NCBI RefSeq assembly: GCF_014635565.1
Contig: NZ_BMDB01000001.1
Coordinates: 806,001-870,000 of the forward strand
DNA: 64,000 nucleotides
DNA from: Phocicoccus schoeneichii
GTDB taxonomy: Bacteria > Bacillota > Bacilli > Staphylococcales > Salinicoccaceae
Reading direction: 5' to 3'
Part shown: positions 12,103-20,664 of the stretch, in pieces
How the letters are laid out: the number at the start of each line of letters is the position of its first letter
Numbering within the stretch: position 1 is the first letter of the stretch
Program-made: the position numbers and the translations under genes
The notes under the pieces: model-generated
Told to the model about the DNA's origin: nothing
The model's database searches: none
What the model saw: only the letters and a program-made list of their open reading frames with translations

Positions 12103-13118
12103 TGTGCCACCTCCACATTCACACTTTCAGCATTAAGGTCATTCGTGATTTGTTCTAGCGTGTCGCTTGTAATGTCGACCGCAATGTATAAATGACCATA
12201 CGACTCGTCGTTTGTATTCTTGATGTTTCCAGATAAGATGTTCACATCAAGTCCGTATTTCTTCACGAGCATCGATACGATTGGTGCACGTGCTTTTGTT
12301 CCGACAAATCCGAGTTTTAGAATCGTCGCTGTAGGGAATGTTTCTTTGATGCTCTCGATTTGGATTTCTGTTTCTTCATCATCTAAATCGTCGCGAACAA
12401 AGCGTTTTGTTACGTCGTGTTCTGGTGCTTGGAACAATTTGATGACTGGCCCTACTTCTACGACGCGACCGTTTTCCATAACTGCAGCACGATCACAAAT
12501 CTTACGGATGACTTCCATTTCATGTGTGATTAACACAATGGTAAGTCCGAGTTCCTCACGAATTTTTAAAAGTAAGTTCAACACTTCTTCCGTTGTCTCT
12601 GGATCTAGTGCGCTTGTCGCTTCGTCACAGAGCAAAACCTCTGGTTCATTAGATAACGCACGTGCGATACCAACACGCTGCTTTTGTCCACCAGACAGTT
12701 CGCTCGGATAGTTTTTCTCGCGTCCTGTGAGTCCAACAAGGTCGATGAGTTCACGAGCACGACGTTCGCGTTCCTCTTTTTTTACACCTGCGATTTCGAG
12801 TGGTAGCATGATGTTTTCAATCACTGTACGTGACCAAAGTAAATTGAAGTGTTGGAAGATCATGGATACTTTCTGGCGCTTTTTGCGTAAGTCTTTTTTA
12901 TCGAGTGCTCCAATGGATGCATCTCCAACAATGATTTCACCTTCAGTTGGAAGTTCGAGTCCGTTTAATAAACGAATGAGCGTCGATTTACCTGCACCGG
13001 AATATCCGATGATCCCAAAAATTTCACCTTTATTGATTTCTAGCGAAACATCTTTGACCGCTTCAATTGTCTGTGATTTAGTTCTAAATATTTTACTGAC
13101 ATTTTTTATATCGATCAC
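12099..13118 (-). CDS. metN: Methionine ABC transporter ATPase MetN
   Basis: A 339-residue ATPase: Walker A GYSGAGKST near residue 38, signature LSGGQKQR, Walker B VLLCDEATSALD, then a C-terminal NIL domain (about 260-339) that senses methionine in this family. The start is GTG (13118). It is the first gene of the operon, about 30 bases behind the riboswitch-controlled terminator. Confidence 0.96.
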   Translation of the reverse strand: MIDIKNVSKIFRTKSQTIEAVKDVSLEINKGEIFGIIGYSGAGKSTLIRLLNGLELPTEGEIIVGDASIGALDKKDLRKKRQKVSMIFQHFNLLWSRTVIENIMLPLEIAGVKKEERERRARELIDLVGLTGREKNYPSELSGGQKQRVGIARALSNEPEVLLCDEATSALDPETTEEVLNLLLKIREELGLTIVLITHEMEVIRKICDRAAVMENGRVVEVGPVIKLFQAPEHDVTKRFVRDDLDDEETEIQIESIKETFPTATILKLGFVGTKARAPIVSMLVKKYGLDVNILSGNIKNTNDESYGHLYIAVDITSDTLEQITNDLNAESVNVEVAQ

Positions 13119-13145
13119 TTTTATCTCATCCTAATTTTTATAAAA

Positions 13146-13176
13146 TAAAAAGCCTACTCCATTGATATGAGTAGGC
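13146..13176 (-). terminator. Riboswitch-controlled terminator before metN
   Basis: On the minus strand GCCTACTC and GAGTAGGC form a perfect eight-base stem followed by a long T-run, between the SAM-I aptamer and the metN start. This is the expression platform: formed when SAM is bound, disrupted when it is scarce. Confidence 0.9.
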
Positions 13177-13188
13177 AAATACGTTCGC

Positions 13189-13287
13189 CTCTCATCTTCG
13201 AATTGAATTCAGTGATTTGGCACCTTGTCTATTCAGACGGTTGCCGTGGTTTCACAGGGCACTTCCCTCCACCACTCTTGATAAGAG
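13189..13287 (-). ncRNA. SAM-I (S-box) riboswitch aptamer for metNPQ
   Basis: The minus strand carries the S-box core: CTTATCAAGAGTGGTGGAGG at the 5' side, GCCCTGTGAAACC and GGCAACC in the middle, and GATGAGAG closing helix P1 against CTCTTATC (eight pairs, one G-U). The known class represses methionine genes by premature termination when S-adenosylmethionine is abundant. The position upstream of metN fits exactly. Confidence 0.95.
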
Positions 13288-13326
13288 TTATTTATTTAAT
13301 TGAGATATATCTTAACACTCATTTTA

Positions 13327-13638
13327 TTAATCGTCAATATTTTTTAAAAATTCAACCAAGTTCGTGACACTTTCAAAACGATAAAGTGTTTTGACCAGCT
13401 CACCATCTTTAAAAGCCATGAGTGTCGGCACGCTTTTTATTTGATACGTTTCAATGAAGTTTTCGTGATAATTTAGATCTACTTTGATTAAGTCACGAGG
13501 CGCAACTTCCATGGCAATATCAAGGAAGCGTTCGGCGAGCGCACACGTTGCACAGATCGGTGTATAACCGTAAACGACATGTAAACCAGATTGATTTATA
13601 TATTCAGTTAGTTCACTTTGTGAAATTTGTTTTTTCAT
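13327..13638 (-). CDS. Thioredoxin-like protein (YtpP type) with CATC motif
   Basis: A 103-residue single-domain thioredoxin fold with the active site TPICATCALAER near residue 30 and the cis-proline in KSVPTLMAFKDGE. The CxxC is CATC rather than CGPC. It resembles B. subtilis YtpP and the staphylococcal gene next to gcvH. It is probably a cytosolic disulfide oxidoreductase, perhaps acting on low-molecular-weight-thiol mixed disulfides (inference). It follows gcvH on the same strand after a terminator. Confidence 0.8.
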   Translation of the reverse strand: MKKQISQSELTEYINQSGLHVVYGYTPICATCALAERFLDIAMEVAPRDLIKVDLNYHENFIETYQIKSVPTLMAFKDGELVKTLYRFESVTNLVEFLKNIDD

Positions 13639-13654
13639 AATAACCCTCTAAAAG

Positions 13655-13682
13655 AAAAAACTCTAGACCCGTGTCTAGAGTT
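13655..13682 (-). terminator. Terminator after gcvH
   Basis: AACTCTAGAC and GTCTAGAGTT are perfect ten-base arms around CC, followed on the minus strand by a T-run. Confidence 0.85.
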
Positions 13683-13688
13683 GTAAAA

Positions 13689-14069
13689 TTAAGCGTTTGT
13701 CATTTCATCGTAAGCTGCAGCATCCATTAAAGTTTCAACTTCAGATTCATCTGATAGTTCAACTTTAATCATCCATGCACCTTCGTATGGAGATTCGTTT
13801 ACAAGTTCAGGGCTGTCTTCAAGCTCTTCGTTTACTTCTACTACAGTACCTGATACTGGAGCATATAATTCTGAAACTGTTTTAACAGACTCAACAGAAC
13901 CGAAAGAATCGCCTTTTGTGATTTCATCGCCTTCTTCAGGAAGTTCTACGAATACGATGTCGCCAAGTTCAGACTGAGCAAACTCAGTAATTCCAAGTGT
14001 AACCGTATTACCTTCAGATTTTACCCATTCATGATCTTCAGAATATTTTAAGTTCTCTGGTGATGCCAT
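13689..14069 (-). CDS. gcvH: Glycine cleavage system H protein
   Basis: A 126-residue lipoyl carrier: [20 protein letters not shown] near the N-terminus and the lipoylation lysine in [18 protein letters not shown]. It shuttles the aminomethyl group in glycine cleavage and, in Bacillus and staphylococci, also serves lipoyl relay. The ATG at 14069 follows AGGGGG by nine bases and gives the family's usual length; an in-frame start at 14120 would add an unrelated tail. The glycine cleavage P and T genes are not in the window. Confidence 0.95.
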   Translation of the reverse strand: MASPENLKYSEDHEWVKSEGNTVTLGITEFAQSELGDIVFVELPEEGDEITKGDSFGSVESVKTVSELYAPVSGTVVEVNEELEDSPELVNESPYEGAWMIKVELSDESEVETLMDAAAYDEMTNA

Positions 14070-14440
14070 TAATAAAAACCCCCTATAAGTTAATACCTTA
14101 ATTGTGTCATAAAAAACCATTTAAAACAATATATATAATAGTTAATCTAGTAAATTTCAAGAAAACACTTACTTTTTAAGATAAAAACACGGAAACCCAC
14201 GTGAGCACAGCTCAAGTTTAGGTGGAACAAGACTAGTTTTGTCTCTTTTTCTGAGATGACTTTGCACGAGTGCGCCTCTATATTGAACTGTCTTTTACTT
14301 CCCACAAAGTGTAGCAGAGATGCACGATAGTGCAAGACCAGTTGTGGTTTTATCACATCAGCCCGGTTCCGTGCGGTAGATGCTTGTTTTTATTGAGTCC
14401 AGTTGCTAGATTCTGACAATCGCATGAGTGTGCATCATTA
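14070..14440. other. Non-coding spacer upstream of gcvH and before repeat array A
   Basis: No convincing gene is seen. A palindrome-like ACAAGACTAGTTTTGT lies near 14228-14243. The right end (about 14398-14440) looks like one more degenerate unit of array A, with GACAATCGCATGAG and TGCATCATTAGG in the right register. A 69-residue open frame on the minus strand has no ribosome site or recognisable domain. Confidence 0.5.
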
Positions 14441-14862
14441 GGTGTCCGATTCATCTCTTCATTCGGACAACCACAGGTTTTTCGGCGCATGGTTGTCCGA
14501 TTCAACTCTCTATTTGGACAACCACAAGTTTTTCGGTGCATGGTTGTCCAATTCAGCACTCTATTTGGACAACCGCAGGTTTTTCGGTGCATGGTTGTCC
14601 GATTCAACTCTCTATTTGGACAACCGCAGGAATTTCGGTGCATGGTTGTCCAATTCAACTCTCTATTTGGACAACCACAGGTTTTTCTGCGCATGGTTGT
14701 CCAATACAACTCTCTATTTGGACAACCACAGGTTTTTCAGCGCACAGTTGTCCAATTCAACTCTCTATTCAGACAACCGCGTGTGTTTTTAAGTCTTGTT
14801 GTCAAAAATAACTTGCAATACTGGCAACCATGAGAGTTTTATAGCCTGGTTGTCAGTATTTC
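14441..14862. repeat. Tandem array A, 51-bp units, with alternating inverted arms
   Basis: Seven clear units start at 14441, 14491, 14542, 14593, 14644, 14695 and 14746, followed by degenerate copies to about 14862. Each unit has GGTTGTCC, a 17-base CT-rich spacer, GGACAACC, then a second spacer containing GGTTTTTC and GCAT. The two arms are complementary and alternate about every 25 bases, so hairpins can form within or between units. The last copies form a 14-base hairpin (14817-14830 with 14847-14860). All three plus-strand frames stay open across much of the array because 51 is a multiple of three, which argues against a specific coding frame. It lies between two minus-strand genes. Confidence 0.9.
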
Positions 14863-14916
14863 TTCATTAAATCAAGTTTTTATCTTTTAGTGAATAAACG
14901 CGGCACAGACTTCACC

Positions 14917-15273
14917 CTACAACTGTAATTTTTCTTTATACTCGTCCTCTTTGAATCCTAGAAACACACCTGCTTCGTAGTCGACCATCGGACGCTTGAT
15001 GAGCATACCGTCTTTTGATAATAGATCGAGTTTTTCGTCATACGTTAAGTCACCAAGTGCTTCTTTTAAATTCAGCTCTTTGAACGCATTTCCACGTGAG
15101 TTGAAAAACTCGTCGACATTGCGTCCACTCTGTTTTACTAGACCATCGAGCACTTCCACTGATGGTGGTGTTGTCACCATGTCCACCGCTTCAAATTCTA
15201 CTCCCGCTTCTTCTAAAAATTTCTTTGTTTTTCTGCATGTCGTGCATTTTGGATATTCATATACAGTAATCAT
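14917..15273 (-). CDS. ArsC/Spx-family protein with CTTC motif
   Basis: A 118-residue thioredoxin-fold protein: YPKCTTCRKTKKFLEE at the N-terminus and IKRPMVDYEAGVFLGFKEDEY at the C-terminus, as in the ArsC/YffB/Spx superfamily. The CxxC resembles Spx redox switches, but the Spx-specific G52 region cannot be judged. A cytosolic reductase or a regulator are both possible. Its start overlaps the aroD stop by four bases, so the two are co-expressed; the same pairing with a shikimate gene is found near gcvH in staphylococci. Confidence 0.8.
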   Translation of the reverse strand: MITVYEYPKCTTCRKTKKFLEEAGVEFEAVDMVTTPPSVEVLDGLVKQSGRNVDEFFNSRGNAFKELNLKEALGDLTYDEKLDLLSKDGMLIKRPMVDYEAGVFLGFKEDEYKEKLQL

Positions 15274-15959
15274 TTTGTTCCTCCATATATTTCTCTTAAT
15301 TTTGCTACATTCACTTGACCTGGTGCTTGTGGTTCATTTAAAGTTCCGTACGTAAATCTCGACGGAAACTCCACACTTGTTCTCGTCTTTGTACCAAGCT
15401 CGCCCATCGAAATCGCAGTCACGATATCTCCAAATTTTTCTTTAGATTGTTCGAGCACAGCCACGACTCTCTCCACATCTTCTGGCGTTTGTGGCATGTA
15501 AGCAATTTTATAAAAGTCACCCTTAGCGGCAGTCATTTCATCTATTATGCCTGTCATCACTGCGTCGCTTGGTGTCCCGTTAAAATCATGATGACTCAAA
15601 ATCACCTTAGAGTAGCGCTTCAGTTGTTCAACAATTGTCGGATCACTCACTTGCAAGATTTCCACATCAATGTAATCCACAGGAATCGACTTTTGAATCG
15701 TCGCTAGATGATATAGGTAATCTTCACCAAGCAAGGCACCTTGGCCACCCTCTTTTTCAGTGCGATACGTGTAAAGAACCGGCTTATCAATTGAGTCACG
15801 AATCATAGCAATCGCGCGCACCAATGTGTTCACGTCTTTAAAATAATCGCCGCGCACCTCGATGATATCGAAACTATCCCGTACACTGCGCATCTCCATA
15901 ATTTCATCTTGTAATCTAGAAAGCGTGCCACTCTCTAAAGTCAAAATAATTTCTGTCAT
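15270..15959 (-). CDS. aroD: Type I 3-dehydroquinate dehydratase
   Basis: A 229-residue class I enzyme, third step of the shikimate pathway. The catalytic residues are visible: Glu in EVRGDYF, His in VILSHHDFNGTP and the Schiff-base Lys in FYKIAYMPQTPED; SMGELGTKTR follows near the C-terminus. It is the first gene of a two-gene unit with the ArsC-like gene. Confidence 0.95.
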   Translation of the reverse strand: MTEIILTLESGTLSRLQDEIMEMRSVRDSFDIIEVRGDYFKDVNTLVRAIAMIRDSIDKPVLYTYRTEKEGGQGALLGEDYLYHLATIQKSIPVDYIDVEILQVSDPTIVEQLKRYSKVILSHHDFNGTPSDAVMTGIIDEMTAAKGDFYKIAYMPQTPEDVERVVAVLEQSKEKFGDIVTAISMGELGTKTRTSVEFPSRFTYGTLNEPQAPGQVNVAKLREIYGGTK

Positions 15960-16037
15960 AATCTACCGCCCTTAATTGTTGCTATTATTTAAAAATGATA
16001 CCATAAAACTGACATATAAACGAATGGAGCAATGGAT

Positions 16038-16577
16038 ATGAAACGACTTCTTTCACTATTTATTCTTACCCTATTTTTAACAGCATGTACCATAGATTCT
16101 TCTGAAGATAAAAACACGCAAAAGTCCGAGATACCAGCGCCCGAGCCTACAGAAGAGGTGAAAACAGAAACGCTTCCAGAAGAGGAAGTACCTGAAGATG
16201 ACCGCCTTCAGTTCGGAGAGTCTGCTGAAATTGATGATATTGAATTGACCATCCATGACGCTGAATTTACAAAAGAGAGAATCCCGGATCATTTTGAGAC
16301 ATTTGAATACGTCATTAAACTTAGTGTGACCTATAAAAATAATTCGGCTGTGGTTTTCCCTGCTGGTCGCGACATCACCATCACTGTGAATGACGAGACG
16401 GAAGCGACCTATTACGACATGGAAGGAACATTACTACAAGATGTGAATCAGGGGGAATCGGTCACTGGAGATATCTATTACGCATTTAATGGTCAGCCAG
16501 AAAAAATCACAGCAAAATTTGAACCGTTATTAAATACTGAAGATGAACACACATTATTCAATGTGTTCCCCGAATAA
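16038..16577 (+). CDS. Lipoprotein with DUF4352-like domain
   Basis: A 179-residue protein with a lipobox LTAC (Cys17) after a short signal peptide, then an acidic Pro/Glu linker (about 18-60). A beta-sandwich domain follows: GESAEIDDIELTIHDAEFT and ...FEYVIKLSVTYKNNSA resemble DUF4352 immunoglobulin-like domains. It is membrane-anchored on the outside; function is unknown. The second ATG is preferred (GGAG eight bases upstream). It is a single gene divergent from aroD. Confidence 0.72.
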   Translation: MKRLLSLFILTLFLTACTIDSSEDKNTQKSEIPAPEPTEEVKTETLPEEEVPEDDRLQFGESAEIDDIELTIHDAEFTKERIPDHFETFEYVIKLSVTYKNNSAVVFPAGRDITITVNDETEATYYDMEGTLLQDVNQGESVTGDIYYAFNGQPEKITAKFEPLLNTEDEHTLFNVFPE

Positions 16578-16614
16578 AAAGAGACGCGCATCCATCTGGA
16601 TACGCGCCTCTTTT
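16578..16614 (+). terminator. Terminator after lipoprotein gene
   Basis: AAAAGAG...CGCGCATCC and GGATACGCGCCTCTTTT pair around ATCT and are followed by T residues, directly after the stop codon. Confidence 0.8.
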
Positions 16615-16869
16615 TTCATGAATTACGTTTAGTACTTATATACTACCCCACAAAATTAATATCAAAACATAATTTTATGCTTTTTTTATCGCAATGATGA
16701 CTCTAAACAAACGCATCATACTGAGCTATATTTTTTATAAACTAGGAAACGCTCTTCCCACATAGCTTTGAACTTTTGTTTGTAGTGCCTAAGTCCTGTG
16801 AAATTATAATAGGAAAAGGGGCGAGTTGACTTGTGGCTTTACCTGTAAAATCATCTCTACCCCTCCTTT

Positions 16870-17865
16870 TTATATCGTTTTTCCTCTAAATAATAAGTAC
16901 AAGAAGTACGGTCCACCTATAAGTGACACAACAATCCCAACTGGGATAATAAGTGGCTCTGCCACTGTCTTACCGATGAGATCCGCGAAACTTAATAGAA
17001 ACGCACCTATTAATAATGTACCCACAAATATGATTTTCATATCTACTTTAAATAACATTCTTGCAATGTGTGGTGCGATCAGTCCAATAAACGATATCGA
17101 ACCCGCAACGCTCACGCTGATACTCGATAATAGTGCCGCTAAAACAATTAAGATAATCTTTTCACGTGTGACATTCATACCGAGCGTCTCTAGCATGTCA
17201 TCATCGAGCGACATCATCGACATCTCGCGCACTCTAAATAATGTAATGACCATGATAATTACGATATATGGAATCGTCACGATGACAAATTGCCATGAAT
17301 CACCCCAAATATTCCCCGCAAAGAATCGATTTAACATGTCCATTTGCGTGTCATCAAACATCGATGTAAATACATACACAAATCCTGTGACACCTAATGC
17401 GGTCGCGATTCCAATCAAAATAAACGTGTTGCTCGAGAATTTACCACCAACAAATGACAATGTGAACACGAGTAAAACAGTGAGTAATCCTCCAACAAAA
17501 CTCATAAGAGGCAAAGTGTATAAGTGGTTCACACCACTACTTCCAGCAACAAAAGCAATAAATAATACAACACCAAATCCGCTACCTGCGTTCACTCCGA
17601 TAATCCCTGGATCTGATAATGGGTTTTTCGAAACGACTTGCAAAATGAGTCCAGATAACGCAAGCGCTGCTCCACAGACGAGTGTGATGATGAGTCTCGG
17701 CATTCTAAATTTATAAAATACGAGCTCTATTTTGCTAGATGCTTGCCCTGTCACTAATGCCCAAATATCTGTGAGTGACATCTTAAACGTACCTGTCGTT
17801 AACGTGAACACAATTGTCACGACAATTAGTGCGACTAATATTAAAATTTTTACACTGTTACGCAT
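16870..17865 (-). CDS. FecCD-family ferric siderophore permease (second)
   Basis: A 331-residue permease with about nine or ten membrane helices of the BtuC/FecCD family: FRMPRLIITLVCGAALALSG, NPLSDPGIIGVNAGSGFG and FIGLIAPHIARMLFK. The ATG at 17865 follows a GGGGG stretch; it overlaps the upstream permease gene by eight bases, pointing to coupled translation. It forms the heterodimeric channel with the upstream permease. A long antisense open frame lies opposite it and is not counted. Confidence 0.92.
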   Translation of the reverse strand: MRNSVKILILVALIVVTIVFTLTTGTFKMSLTDIWALVTGQASSKIELVFYKFRMPRLIITLVCGAALALSGLILQVVSKNPLSDPGIIGVNAGSGFGVVLFIAFVAGSSGVNHLYTLPLMSFVGGLLTVLLVFTLSFVGGKFSSNTFILIGIATALGVTGFVYVFTSMFDDTQMDMLNRFFAGNIWGDSWQFVIVTIPYIVIIMVITLFRVREMSMMSLDDDMLETLGMNVTREKIILIVLAALLSSISVSVAGSISFIGLIAPHIARMLFKVDMKIIFVGTLLIGAFLLSFADLIGKTVAEPLIIPVGIVVSLIGGPYFLYLLFRGKTI

Positions 17866-18829
17866 ACGTATGCCCCCTTCTTCTAATGATGTAGATAAAG
17901 AACGGGAGACCAATCATTGCGATAACAGCATTAACTGGCATTTCGCTAAACATTCTTGCAAACATATCTGCTAAAACGAAGAATACGCCACCTAAAATTG
18001 CTGTAAAAATGAGTGCTTTTTTATGCAAGTGCCCGACAATCATCTTAACAATATGAGGCACAAGCATACCTAAGAAAATAATATTACCTACGAGTGCGAC
18101 TGAAATCGCTGCAAGCATAATCGCAATAAACAAACTCACGAATTTATAGATGCGCTGATTCTGTCCTATAGAATGCGCAACGTCATCGGATAATAGAAGT
18201 ACGTCAAGTTCTCGTGACATCAAAATTAATATGAGGATTAACACAATCGCCACCGGCGTCACCATCAAAACATTCGACAATGTCTGACCCGCTGCACCAC
18301 CAGAGGTGAAGAACATCGCGAACTGTCCGAGTCCATTTGCGATGACAATAAAATTCGTTAACGCGAGTAGTAATAAAGAAATCCCCGCACCTGCTAAAAC
18401 GAGTTTCACTGGTGAATTATAACGTGTCATCATTAATATGAATATGCCAACTAACGCACCACCCATAAACCCACTGATGACAAGTCCGACAAACGTAATT
18501 GTTGGTACAAGCACAACAACGAGAACTATCATGAGGTTAGCCCCAGCGTTTATTCCCAAAATACTCGGTTCACTTAAATCATTATGCGTCACCGTTTGCA
18601 TAATTAACCCTGCAACACTGATCATCATACCTACGAGAAACGCGACTAAAACACGTGGTAAGCGAATCTCCATCAATGTTTGAGTCACCGTATCATCGGC
18701 ACCTGGGTGCATTAAACTGTTTAAAACTGTCTGAAAGGAATAATGTTCTACTCCAATCATCATGGCTAAAAAGAATGAGGCGAGCACCCCTATAAAAAGA
18801 GCACTCGCTAAAATATATGTTCTATTCAT
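17858..18829 (-). CDS. FecCD-family ferric siderophore permease (first)
   Basis: A 323-residue permease with the same fold: IRLPRVLVAFLVGMMISVAG, HNDLSEPSILGINAGANL and FLGMLVPHIVKMIVG. It overlaps the ATPase gene by eight bases. Divergence between the two permeases is the usual heterodimer pattern. Confidence 0.92.
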   Translation of the reverse strand: MNRTYILASALFIGVLASFFLAMMIGVEHYSFQTVLNSLMHPGADDTVTQTLMEIRLPRVLVAFLVGMMISVAGLIMQTVTHNDLSEPSILGINAGANLMIVLVVVLVPTITFVGLVISGFMGGALVGIFILMMTRYNSPVKLVLAGAGISLLLLALTNFIVIANGLGQFAMFFTSGGAAGQTLSNVLMVTPVAIVLILILILMSRELDVLLLSDDVAHSIGQNQRIYKFVSLFIAIMLAAISVALVGNIIFLGMLVPHIVKMIVGHLHKKALIFTAILGGVFFVLADMFARMFSEMPVNAVIAMIGLPFFIYIIRRRGHTYA

Positions 18830-19631
18830 TGTGAATATCCTTTATTGTGTTACAGAATAAGTCGTAAGCTGCAAGATACGGTCGTCCTGTGATTGCATCA
18901 AACTCGATTCGACCATCAATGTTAAATACATTATTTAATACGTCGTTCGTCAGCACGTCTTCTGGCTTACCGAATGTCACAATTTCGCCTTCTTGCATGA
19001 CGATGATTTGATCTGAATAACGAATCGCTTGGTTTAAATCATGTAGGACCATGACTACGGTCTGACCCGTCTTACGGTTTAACTCATGCACGATATTCAG
19101 TGTTTCAAGCTGATGATGAATGTCTAGGTATGTCGTCGGTTCATCGAGTAATAACGTGTCCGTCCCTTGTGCGAGAAGGAAACTAATCCATACACGTTGT
19201 TGTTGTCCACCAGACAATTCGCTCATCATTCGGTCTTTGAAATGAATAGCGCCCGTCTCTTTTAACGCCCAGTCAATCATATCAATGTCTCTTTGTTTTA
19301 ATCCTTCAAACCGTTTTAAGTGTGCATAGCGACTGTAAGTTAACAGGTCAATCACGCGCACGTCATACTGTAATCTATTTTTTTGAGATAAAATCCCGAC
19401 CATCTTCGCCATCTGCTTCGATTTTAAATCGCGGATTTTGATGTCATCAATATAAACCTCACCTTTATATGGTAAAAGTTTTACGATTGATTTAAGCAAC
19501 GTAGATTTACCACAACCGTTTGGACCGATAATTGTCGTCACCTGTCCGCCCAAGATTTTCATGTCGATATCTTTTAGGATTCTCGTGTTCCCTACTTCAT
19601 ATACGATATTTTTTAGTTCTACTTTGCTCAC
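18822..19631 (-). CDS. Iron-siderophore ABC transporter ATPase
   Basis: A roughly 269-residue FecE/FhuC-type ATPase: Walker A GPNGCGKST, signature LSGGQQQRV, Walker B TLLLDEPTTYLD and switch His in VLHDLNQAIRYSDQI. A GTG at 19631 giving SKVELKN is preferred since GGAAG lies about eight bases upstream; the in-frame start at 19646 would overlap that site. It lies between the binding protein and the permeases. Confidence 0.92.
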   Translation of the reverse strand: MSKVELKNIVYEVGNTRILKDIDMKILGGQVTTIIGPNGCGKSTLLKSIVKLLPYKGEVYIDDIKIRDLKSKQMAKMVGILSQKNRLQYDVRVIDLLTYSRYAHLKRFEGLKQRDIDMIDWALKETGAIHFKDRMMSELSGGQQQRVWISFLLAQGTDTLLLDEPTTYLDIHHQLETLNIVHELNRKTGQTVVMVLHDLNQAIRYSDQIIVMQEGEIVTFGKPEDVLTNDVLNNVFNIDGRIEFDAITGRPYLAAYDLFCNTIKDIHNE

Positions 19632-19650
19632 AAAAACCACTTCCAAATGT

Positions 19651-20571
19651 TTATTTCGTTAATTGCTCTACAATAAATTCAAGTTGATATTCGAGTGATA
19701 GTGGATCGTTAAACCAGAATGTGCTCGAATCAAACTCTACGACACGGTCATTTTTCACTGCGTCTAAGTTTTTCCACACACTCGTTGATTCGATTGCATT
19801 GTTTGTTGTTGGATCTCCGTCACCTAAAAAGATGAAATCTCCAGAATACTTTGCCACTTCTTCAGCTGAAATCTTTTTCCAACCTGATTCAACAACATCT
19901 TTTTCGATTGTTTCAGGCACTTTCATTTCTAACCCTTGGTAAATAATCTCTGTTCCACGGCCCCAGTTTGTACCATAGACATAAATATCTTTAGAAAATC
20001 CTTCTGCTACAGAAACGCTTGTATCTGTGCCGAGTTTGTCTTGGACTGTCTTTTTATCTTCAGCCAGTTTTGCTTCGAAATCTGCGACCCACTTGTTTGC
20101 TTCGTCTTCTTTACCAACAATCTTACCAAGTTCTTTATGAACATCTAAATAATTCCACTTTGCATAATCAAACCCAATTGTAGGGGCTACTTCTTTTAAC
20201 TCATGAATATTCTCATCTGTATTATAAGTGATAATTAAATCAGGATCTAAATTTAAGACCTGTTCAATATTTCCTTCTTCGATTAATTCAATATCTCCAA
20301 CTTCTTTACTCAGAATTTCTGAATCTTGAACTAAATTATGGACACCAACAATATTTGCGTCAAGTTGTTTCAAGTTACCGAAATAACCAGAACCCATCAC
20401 AACAATACGCTTTGGCTCTTTCGGAATATCCACTTCCTCACCATCGTCAGTGGTATATTTTACAGTTTCAGGTGTTTCGTCCTTTGCTGTGTTTTCTTTG
20501 TTGTCTCCTCCAGAACATGCCGCGAGTGCCACGACAAAAATTAAACTGAGTAAAAATAAAATACGCTTCAT
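19651..20571 (-). CDS. Ferric hydroxamate (FhuD2-like) binding lipoprotein
   Basis: A 306-residue lipoprotein, lipobox VALAAC with Cys19. The body follows S. aureus FhuD2 as I remember it: IPKEPKRIVVMG, DPDLIITYNTDENI, VAPTIGFDYAKWNYL, GTNWGRGTEIIYQG and TFWFNDPLSLEYQ, including Trp and Tyr residues of the hydroxamate pocket. It probably captures ferric hydroxamate xenosiderophores. The ATG at 20571 gives the normal signal peptide. It is the first gene of the importer operon, with a Fur box about 25 bases upstream. Confidence 0.88.
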   Translation of the reverse strand: MKRILFLLSLIFVVALAACSGGDNKENTAKDETPETVKYTTDDGEEVDIPKEPKRIVVMGSGYFGNLKQLDANIVGVHNLVQDSEILSKEVGDIELIEEGNIEQVLNLDPDLIITYNTDENIHELKEVAPTIGFDYAKWNYLDVHKELGKIVGKEDEANKWVADFEAKLAEDKKTVQDKLGTDTSVSVAEGFSKDIYVYGTNWGRGTEIIYQGLEMKVPETIEKDVVESGWKKISAEEVAKYSGDFIFLGDGDPTTNNAIESTSVWKNLDAVKNDRVVEFDSSTFWFNDPLSLEYQLEFIVEQLTK

Positions 20572-20596
20572 TATGTTTCCCCTTTTTATATCTAAT

Positions 20597-20611
20597 TGAT
20601 AACCATTCTCA
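20597..20611. promoter_or_regulatory. Fur box between the siderophore operon and iruO-like gene
   Basis: TGATAAC-C-ATTCTCA matches the 7-1-7 Fur consensus (TGATAAT-N-ATTATCA) in 13 of 15 positions. It lies in the 93-base gap between two divergent start codons, so one site could repress both sides when iron is plentiful. Confidence 0.8.
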
Positions 20612-20664
20612 ATTAGATTATAATATGAATAATGGTAAATGTACAATAGAAATGGGGCAAAAAT

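Noticed and set aside
14147-14356. A 69-codon minus-strand frame upstream of gcvH.
   Set aside because: No ribosome site, no recognisable domain, and biased shadow-like composition.
14353-14833. Several overlapping open frames on both strands across array A, with 17-residue repeats (for example CGCPN on the minus strand).
   Set aside because: At least three plus-strand frames and one minus-strand frame stay open at once, simply because the 51-bp period is a multiple of three. No ribosome site or domain singles out one frame.
16620-16869. A terminator with AGGGG/CCCCT arms after the iron permease gene.
   Set aside because: The loop is over 30 bases and pairing beyond the G/C block is poor; not reported as a feature. 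Nothing else was seen in this spacer.
16826-17716. A 296-codon plus-strand frame.
   Set aside because: It is antisense to the FecCD permease gene; composition is Asn/Thr/Ile-rich and it has no family motifs, while the minus strand has clear permease motifs.
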